Assembly (NCBI GenBank): GCA_964414815.1
Contig: CAYPXY010000003.1
Location: 124,001 to 188,000 of the forward strand
Direction of reading: 5' to 3'
DNA from: Mariniblastus sp964414815
Lineage (GTDB): Bacteria; Planctomycetota; Planctomycetia; Pirellulales; Pirellulaceae
DNA length: 64,000 bases
Position 1 is the first letter of the stretch, and each line of letters begins with the position of its first letter. The notes under the pieces are model-generated. The model was not told the DNA's origin. It saw only the letters and a list, made by a program, of their open reading frames with translations, and did no database searches. Below are positions 58,676 through 64,000 of the stretch, piece after piece. Both the position numbers and the translations under genes were made by a program.

Positions 58676-59737
58676 TTGAACCCCTCAGAAGAAACACAAC
58701 CCACCGAACCTCCTCCGCTGAAATCCGAGCGGCTATTGATCGAACTCCCGCTTCAGGATTTCGATCGCGCGCTCGTGATGTCTCCCGGCCGGGCTCAACT
58801 GGCAGAAAGATGGGTGGCCGAGACCCGTACAGGAAGCGTCGATGCCTGGTATCTCGATTTGCATGCCGCAAGCGTTGCCAGGCAAGCATTGGGATCCACC
58901 TCGGATCGTCTGAGCGTTGTCGGTTCGCCCGATCTTCCAGAGCATTCCTATCAGTGGATCGGATTCCCGGTGCTGACTCATGGCGAAGCTGAACTGACGC
59001 GCGATCTGCTGCAACAAGCCTGCCAACGACTGGACCAAGGCGGAACGCTGGCCGTTGCGGTGGATAATCCGCGCGATACCTGGCTGCACGAACAGATGCG
59101 AGCCCTATTTTCGTCCGTGAAATGCGTCCGCACGGAATCGGGATCGATCTATTCAGCCAGGAAAAGCGGCCCACTCAAGAGAGTTCGTGATTTCACCTGC
59201 GAATTCGTCTTTCGCGATCAGGAACGGCTGATCAAGGTCATCAGTGAACCTGGCGTGTTTTCCCACCGGCGGCTCGACGCGGGTGCGAGGCAGTTAATGA
59301 ACGCCTGCGAAATCGAAGAAGAGGATCAAGTGATGGATTTGGGCTGCGGATCCGGCGGCGTTGCGCTGGCCGCAGCGTTTCAAACCTCGCGCGAAGTCTG
59401 GGCGGTCGACAGTAATACCCGCGCCGTTCGATGTGCGGCGCGCGGAGCCGAACTCAATGGGCTCGCGAACGTCAGGACACTGATCAATGCCGACGGACGG
59501 CTCGGAATGGACAACTCCTTCGAACTGGTGCTGGCCAATCCACCCTATTTCGGCGATCATAAAATTTCACAACACTTTGTCGATACAGGCTTGGCCTGCC
59601 TTCGCCCGGGCGGAGCATTGATTGTCGTCGCCAAACGAGGTGCTTGGTTCGAGTCGTACTTTGACCTGCAGGAGCTGGACGATATCGTCGCCTTTCAAAG
59701 CGGCGAGTATCAGGTTGTCTGCGGCAGAAAAACTTGA
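58676..59737 (+). CDS. RsmC/RlmG-like class I methyltransferase
   Basis: A TTG start at 58676 is needed to keep the N-terminal family segment (SERLLIELPLQDFDRALVMS); 353 residues. Two tandem methyltransferase-like domains as in RsmC: a degenerate N-terminal one (about 15-165) and an active C-terminal one with VMDLGCGSGGVALAAA and the LANPPYFGD motif of guanine-N2 methyltransferases. The likely substrate is a guanosine in 16S or 23S rRNA. It follows the GNAT gene by 9 bp and precedes the cupin gene by 27 bp, so all four may be one transcript. Confidence 0.85.
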   Translation: MNPSEETQPTEPPPLKSERLLIELPLQDFDRALVMSPGRAQLAERWVAETRTGSVDAWYLDLHAASVARQALGSTSDRLSVVGSPDLPEHSYQWIGFPVLTHGEAELTRDLLQQACQRLDQGGTLAVAVDNPRDTWLHEQMRALFSSVKCVRTESGSIYSARKSGPLKRVRDFTCEFVFRDQERLIKVISEPGVFSHRRLDAGARQLMNACEIEEEDQVMDLGCGSGGVALAAAFQTSREVWAVDSNTRAVRCAARGAELNGLANVRTLINADGRLGMDNSFELVLANPPYFGDHKISQHFVDTGLACLRPGGALIVVAKRGAWFESYFDLQELDDIVAFQSGEYQVVCGRKT

Positions 59738-59764
59738 ACTCAGAAATTCAGAAGTCAGAAAAAA

Positions 59765-60148
59765 ATGCATCTTATTCGCGGCAGTGAGCTGAACTATATC
59801 CCGGCCTCCCATGAAAAACCCGATCAGCCGGGAGTTCTGAAGAAAGTCCTCGGAACGAAGGATCAATTCCTTGCGGGGCAAGTTCAGATGTTGAACTGGT
59901 CGCTCTGTCCGAAAGGGTCTTCGTTTCGCTTCCACTATCACGAAGACATGCAGGAAGTCTTTGTCATTCTCAACGGTGAGGTTGAGATGCAAGTCGATGA
60001 CCAACACGTGGTACTCCATCAGGGCGATGCGATCCTGATCGAGCCTCGGGAGGTCCACAAAATGACCAATCCAAGCGATGTCGATGTGGAATATATCGTC
60101 TTCGGGATTGCTTCGGGACAGGGCGGCAAAACGGTGGTCGTGGAGTAG
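59765..60148 (+). CDS. Cupin domain protein
   Basis: A 127-residue single cupin. Motif 1 FRFHYHEDMQEVFVILNGEV and motif 2 LIEPREVHKMTNPSD supply His, His, Glu and His for a metal. The rest of the barrel is complete, and length is normal for stand-alone cupins. Substrate unknown: such proteins act as small-molecule sensors, isomerases or dioxygenases. Ends 5 bp before the convergent DUF808 gene. Confidence 0.88.
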   Translation: MHLIRGSELNYIPASHEKPDQPGVLKKVLGTKDQFLAGQVQMLNWSLCPKGSSFRFHYHEDMQEVFVILNGEVEMQVDDQHVVLHQGDAILIEPREVHKMTNPSDVDVEYIVFGIASGQGGKTVVVE

Positions 60149-60153
60149 AACCG

Positions 60154-61071
60154 CTACTTCTTGCTTTTGAAAGCCGCCAGCGTCCCGACCACTAAAGCTC
60201 CTACGACGATTCCAAGGACCAGCCCGTTGACGGCTTCGAAACACCACGCCGCAATTCCGCTCCACCCCAGATACTCAATCCAGCTTTCGACCCAATGATG
60301 AAGTGCCGGAACGGCATGGATCAGGATCTGACCTCCCACCCAAAGCATCGCCAACGTACCCACAAAACCGATCACTTTGAGTACGATGGGCATGGCCTTG
60401 ATCAACCCTCGACCCAACCAGCGAACCGATGAAGGTCGATGGTCTTGATTCAAATGCAAGCCCACATCGTCGACCTTGAGAATCAGCCCCACAAACCCAT
60501 AGACTGCGGCGGTGATGACCAGTGCCACCGCGACCAGGATCACCATACGAGCAAAAAAAGGTTGGTCGAACACTTCGTTGTAAGCGATGACCATGATCTC
60601 GGCTGACAGAATGAAATCCGTCCGAATTGCTCCGGCCGTTCGCATTTTCTCCAGCTCCGCAGGTGTAATGGATTCGATCGGTTCATCGTCATGATGAGCC
60701 TGTTTGTGGAATGGTCCGAGAATCGAGTGGTACAGCTTTTCGAATCCTTCAAAGCACAGATAGATACCGCCGAGCGCCAGCAGCGGCTTGAAAAGCGAAG
60801 GCGCAACCACCCCCAACAGCAGGATCGACGGCAGCAAAAAGACCAACTTGTTTTTGATCGAGCCTTTGGCAATATTCCAGACGATCGGGATTTCCCTGCG
60901 AGGCGACAGGCCGATCACATATCGAGGTGTCACAGCAGCATCATCGATCACGACGCCAGCCGCCTTGCTACTGGCCTGAACGGCCTGAACGGCCACATCA
61001 TCGACGGAGGCGGCAGCCGCCTTGGCAATTGCGGCAACGTCATCAAGCAACGCAAGAAGACCACTACTCAT
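60154..61071 (-). CDS. DUF808 family membrane protein
   Basis: A 305-residue DUF808 protein (YedI-like). The N-terminus is typical (MSSGLLALLDDVAAIAKAAA) and is followed by PRYVIGLSPRREIPIVWNIA and four to six membrane helices (about 85-105, 160-185, 220-245 and 260-300), with the conserved GGIYLCFEGFEKLYH. Function unknown. It is convergent with the cupin gene and downstream of the small membrane protein genes, separated from them by 78 bp. Confidence 0.9.
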   Translation of the reverse strand: MSSGLLALLDDVAAIAKAAAASVDDVAVQAVQASSKAAGVVIDDAAVTPRYVIGLSPRREIPIVWNIAKGSIKNKLVFLLPSILLLGVVAPSLFKPLLALGGIYLCFEGFEKLYHSILGPFHKQAHHDDEPIESITPAELEKMRTAGAIRTDFILSAEIMVIAYNEVFDQPFFARMVILVAVALVITAAVYGFVGLILKVDDVGLHLNQDHRPSSVRWLGRGLIKAMPIVLKVIGFVGTLAMLWVGGQILIHAVPALHHWVESWIEYLGWSGIAAWCFEAVNGLVLGIVVGALVVGTLAAFKSKK

Positions 61072-61149
61072 TGGATTGAGAATCCCAAGAAACTAAACAA
61101 CTGGAAATGAAACGTAGAGAATATACCTCGAACACTGGGGCAGCGACAT

Positions 61150-61482
61150 TCAGCTTGATCTGATTTTCCTCAGCCAGTTGACCAATCGGTCGAGAATCAC
61201 GAGCTGCGCCAACAGCATTCCAATGGGAAGTGCGAACTGGGCCGCCTGGACCAACCGTGCATCAATTTCCGCCATCTGGACGCTGAACAACATCCGAACC
61301 ACCAGATGATTGAGTACGAACAACGACAATAGAACAAACCCGGTGCCCATCAGGAAGGTACACCCCAGCGGTTGTGTCTTGTGTTTCCGGTTTCGTTTGA
61401 ACACTTTTCCGCGATTCAGGTTAGAAAGACTGCAGCCAGGACCCAGTACGAGAGAGAACAATGATATCAGACGCAACCGCAC
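61150..61482 (-). CDS. Small membrane protein
   Basis: A GTG start at 61482 gives 110 residues; an ATG at codon 45 (MGTGFVLLSLFVLNHLVVRM) would give 66. Two membrane helices lie at about 46-66 and 80-100, with basic ends (KVFKRNRKHK and LRKIRSS). I recognise no family. The gene begins 30 bp after a 48-residue membrane protein gene on the same strand, so they probably share a transcript. Confidence 0.5.
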   Translation of the reverse strand: MRLRLISLFSLVLGPGCSLSNLNRGKVFKRNRKHKTQPLGCTFLMGTGFVLLSLFVLNHLVVRMLFSVQMAEIDARLVQAAQFALPIGMLLAQLVILDRLVNWLRKIRSS

Positions 61483-61512
61483 CCTATCTCAGTGGGCTAC
61501 CCCAATCGCCGA

Positions 61513-61659
61513 CTACTTTTTTCTCTTCTTTCGGCCCTTCTTCGGATCTTCCAACGACTTCTTTCGAGGACGCGGCACGCAAACCAGCAATATCCCTAAC
61601 AGTAAAAATGCGGCTGTCAGCATGTAAGCGAGATTGTATTCAGTTTGAACAGGTTCCAT
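61513..61659 (-). CDS. 48-aa single-pass membrane protein
   Basis: A short gene: MEPVQTEYNLAYMLTAAFLL, then LGILLVCVPRPRKKSLEDPK and KGRKKRKK. One membrane helix (about 10-29) is followed by a strongly basic tail (10 Lys/Arg in the last 17 residues), giving an N-out, C-in topology by the positive-inside rule. The start is preceded by GAAGAAAAAAG. Composition and helix are convincing for a real small protein; function unknown. Confidence 0.65.
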   Translation of the reverse strand: MEPVQTEYNLAYMLTAAFLLLGILLVCVPRPRKKSLEDPKKGRKKRKK

Positions 61660-61856
61660 CTTTTTTCTTCAGGGAGAACGGACTGGGATCGGTATCTTCA
61701 TTCTAGTTGAAACAGGGGCGCCGTAAAGTAGATTCTCCCTTATCGTCGGGCATCCACCGAGAAATCATAGGATCAAAATGTCAAGCCACTATAGTCCCCT
61801 GGGGAAATGAATTTTAGTTTACAGTTCCTGCCGAGCATTACCATTTGCTTCTCCTT

Positions 61857-63182
61857 TTAACCCAAACTCCTGATCTCATTGAGTCGTGCAATCAACTCGT
61901 CTCGTGGTACTTCCAGTTGTGCGCCTGAACCTAGTACCTTCAACTTCACGACCCGATTGGCTAGTTCATCCGGTCCCAGGATGGCCGCGAATGCGAATCC
62001 GTTTCGATCGGCATATTTGAATTGCTGGTCCAGTTTTTTCTTGTCGGGATAAACCTCGACACCGATTCCCGCCTGCCGTATTTCATGAGCAAGAATCAGA
62101 TAGTCGTGCAAGTTGGCCGGATCAAACTGAATCACCAAAACGTCTGCCATGGTTTTTACTTGCGGAATCATGTGGAGCTCTTCCATTGCGGCCATCAACC
62201 GGTCCAGCCCCAGCGATGCTCCAATACCGGGTAGTGGCTGCTTGGTGAACAAACGGGTTAAGTTGTCGTAACGTCCTCCTGAACATACGCTGCCGATACC
62301 GGGCAGATCCCCCAGAAAGGTTTCGAAAATAGAACCGGTGTAGTAGTCCAGACCTCGGGCGATCGAGACGTCGATCTTCAGGGGGTCCGTTACTCCAACG
62401 GCTTTCGCACCTGCGATCACCTGAGCCAGTTGTTCGCAGCCCTGTTCCGCCAACTCGTTGCCGGCACACAACTGGCCAAGCTCTTTCAGGATCGAATCGT
62501 TCGTTCCCTTGATTTCGGCCAGTTGCAGAATCTGATCCGCCTGTTCAGCCGTGGCATCTGACTGGGCAAGAATTTCCTCTTTGACAAGCCCCGCACCGAT
62601 CTTGGGCAATTTGTCGAGCCCCCGCAGAACCGGCACACTGAAATCGGCCAGCCCAAATTTCTGCAGCAGTCCGTTGAGGATTTTACGATTGTTGACACGG
62701 ATCGTGAATCGCTCAAATCCGATCGCACGCATCAAGTCATAAATCACCAGCGCCGTTTCAATATCGCTGGCGATGGAGGTTGTACCGATGGTATCGAAAT
62801 CGCACTGCATGAATTCGCGATAGCGACCGGCCTGAGTATTTTCACCCCGCCAAACCGTACCCAAGTGGTAACGCTTGAACGGCATGCCCAATTCACTGGC
62901 GTGTTGCGAAACAAAACGGGCAAGCGGCACCGTCAAGTCGAAACGCATGGCCACATCATGGCGACCATGCTCGAAGCGATACATCTGCTTGTCGGTTTCA
63001 TCGCTGCCTTTGCCACACAGAATCTCCGAGTATTCGAGCGCGGGAGTGTCAATCGGAGCAAAGCCGTAGCTTCGATAGACGGTCCTGGCGGTCTCCATCA
63101 ACCGTTCGCGCGGAATCATCGCCGCAGGCAGAAAGTCACGGAAGCCTTTAAGGGTTCGAGGAGTAATCAATGAAGTAGACAT
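61857..63182 (-). CDS. hisS: Histidyl-tRNA synthetase
   Basis: The ATG at 63182 (MSTSLITPRTLKGFRDFLPA) replaces a 28-codon extension; 441 residues. Class II features: motif 1 region with APIDTPALEYSEIL, motif 2 HLGTVWRGENTQAGRYREFM, histidine-specific RGLDYYTGSIFE, and motif 3 GIGASLGLDRLMAAMEEL. The C-terminal anticodon-binding domain begins near 340 (DVLVIQFDPANLHDYL). It charges tRNA-His. Stands alone on the minus strand, with a palindromic repeat in its upstream region. Confidence 0.96.
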   Translation of the reverse strand: MSTSLITPRTLKGFRDFLPAAMIPRERLMETARTVYRSYGFAPIDTPALEYSEILCGKGSDETDKQMYRFEHGRHDVAMRFDLTVPLARFVSQHASELGMPFKRYHLGTVWRGENTQAGRYREFMQCDFDTIGTTSIASDIETALVIYDLMRAIGFERFTIRVNNRKILNGLLQKFGLADFSVPVLRGLDKLPKIGAGLVKEEILAQSDATAEQADQILQLAEIKGTNDSILKELGQLCAGNELAEQGCEQLAQVIAGAKAVGVTDPLKIDVSIARGLDYYTGSIFETFLGDLPGIGSVCSGGRYDNLTRLFTKQPLPGIGASLGLDRLMAAMEELHMIPQVKTMADVLVIQFDPANLHDYLILAHEIRQAGIGVEVYPDKKKLDQQFKYADRNGFAFAAILGPDELANRVVKLKVLGSGAQLEVPRDELIARLNEIRSLG

Positions 63183-63283
63183 AGAGACGGTTGAAAGGAA
63201 TCTGGAAACAAAGTAATCCTGCCGTAGGTTGCCCCAATCGTAAACGACATCCCCTCTTCGAAGCAAATGGGGAATGATTGATT

Positions 63284-63451
63284 GTAACCGTTCACGACAA
63301 AATGTAGAACAATTGACCTCAATTGGCCAGCACGCCGGAAAAGTTGGCTATTTGAGTAACATCGAACAACCGAGATCCACTTCAGGTAATGAACGATTGA
63401 GGACCATCGTTCTACATTTGCAAGCGTGTCCTGCAACTCGTGAACGGTTAC
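63284..63451. repeat. Long interrupted inverted repeat upstream of hisS
   Basis: GTAACCGTTCACG (63284-63296) pairs with 63439-63451, AAATGTAGAAC (63300-63310) with 63409-63419, and CCTCAAT (63317-63323) with ATTGAGG (63396-63402). An unpaired insertion of about 19 nt separates the first two helices on the right side. It fills the middle of the 445-bp gap between hisS and the 63628 gene. No promoter could be placed. Confidence 0.75.
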
Positions 63452-63627
63452 CGGTTGATTGTAGCGATGGGTTGCCTCTTGAAGAAATCGCCAGAATATC
63501 GGACGATGTTTTCCGCTGTCCATCGCCCCACAACCAGCCGCCAGTCGGGTTTTGCGGTTGCTTCATCGTTAAAGAGCCAACCGAACCAGCTTAAAAATAT
63601 CAATCGCACACCAACCTCCCCAAGCAC

Positions 63628-64000
63628 ATGAATCGGGCAACCTGGACGTACTGCAGCATTCTGAATTCGCCGGTTTCATACCTGCGCGGCGGAGCTGTGT
63701 TTGAAGGGAAGCCAAACTTCAGCGCAAGCGGACCAAAATCACGATATCAGGTCTCTTTGCTGGTACTGATCCTGTGTTGGGGCCAATGGCTGTCACTGGC
63801 AACCACTGCATTCGGCCAGCAGGACGATTCCCTCTTTGTCCAGGTCGGGACGCTCGACTCGCAGCTGATTCCCGAAAGCAGCGGGCTGGCGATGTCGTTT
63901 CAACATGCTGATTTTTTCTGGACGATCAATGATTCAGGAAATTCAAATACCGTTTTTGGTTTGAAACGGACGGGTGAGCTGATGGTTGAAATCACGCTCG
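63628..64000 (+). CDS. Exported protein, N-terminal part (3' truncated)
   Basis: The frame opens with an ATG at 63628 and continues past the window end; 124 residues are visible. A hydrophobic segment (YQVSLLVLILCWGQWLSLAT, cleavage near AFGQ) marks export, after an unusually long N-terminal region of about 40 residues, so a later start is possible. Mature sequence (IPESSGLAMSFQHADFFWTI, NDSGNSNTVFGLKRTGELMV) resembles the first blade of secreted beta-propeller proteins. No function can be assigned from this fragment. Confidence 0.7.
   Translation, partial: MNRATWTYCSILNSPVSYLRGGAVFEGKPNFSASGPKSRYQVSLLVLILCWGQWLSLATTAFGQQDDSLFVQVGTLDSQLIPESSGLAMSFQHADFFWTINDSGNSNTVFGLKRTGELMVEITL

Noticed and set aside
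63274..63594. 106-codon plus-strand frame upstream of the final gene
   Set aside because: It runs through the interrupted palindrome, which explains the open frame better than coding.

Overview
The window reads as chromosome of a Planctomycetota bacterium. The clearest signs are a DUF1549/DUF1553 gene followed by a DUF1501 gene, secreted proteins of planctomycete type (a Gly/Cys/His-rich exported protein and a protein with duplicated Ig-like domains), a cytochrome c / heme A synthase block, and many short palindromic repeats between genes. LpxD and LpxI imply lipid A synthesis. No prophage, transposase or CRISPR array is visible. Gene identities below come from reading motifs; no database search was run.

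Layout. 1-842: end of a type III restriction Res subunit. 0.8-6.2 kb (minus): lpxD-lpxI and the DUF1549-DUF1501 pair. 6.5-9.7 kb: small membrane protein, Gly/Cys-rich exported protein, membrane-anchored endonuclease/phosphatase-fold protein. 9.9-13.6 kb (minus): M1 peptidase-esterase fusion, DUF502 protein and cysC in a tight operon. 13.9-18.3 kb (minus): sufR-sufC-sufB-sufD. 18.8-20.5 kb: SNF-family symporter with a 35-aa accessory peptide. 20.5-28.2 kb: Ig-like secreted protein, clpX, amine oxidase, aldose epimerase. 29.2-32.4 kb (minus): cupredoxin-like protein, dihaem cytochrome c, heme A synthase. 32.7-38.7 kb: Ada-like repair protein, cation/H+ antiporter, tRNA-Glu, csrA, DUF2203, tatD, zinc peptidase. 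38.7-42.5 kb: metal ABC transporter operon whose permease carries a C-terminal DtxR-type repressor. 42.8-48.5 kb: complete 2-oxoglutarate dehydrogenase set (sucA, sucB, lpd), with a lipoate-protein ligase at 50.5 kb. 51.4-51.6 kb: a candidate structured RNA. 51.8-61.7 kb: MnmE-like GTPase, alkaline phosphatase, alpha-oxoamine synthase with a GNAT partner, RsmC-like methyltransferase, cupin, DUF808 and two small membrane proteins. The window ends with hisS and the start of a secreted protein.

The most notable items are: (1) the permease-repressor fusion, which matches the architecture of chlamydial YtgCR, behind a strong promoter with a palindrome at the expected transcription start; (2) an unannotated 6S-like rod-shaped RNA between lplA and the MnmE-like gene, with its own promoter-like boxes and terminator; (3) several families of intergenic hairpins, two of which keep their outer arms between copies while the inner arms differ but stay complementary; (4) a 147-bp repeat found twice, each time between convergent genes; (5) an M1 peptidase-esterase fusion; (6) microproteins of 35 and 48 residues. 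Promoters, operators and RNAs are inferred from sequence pattern only.
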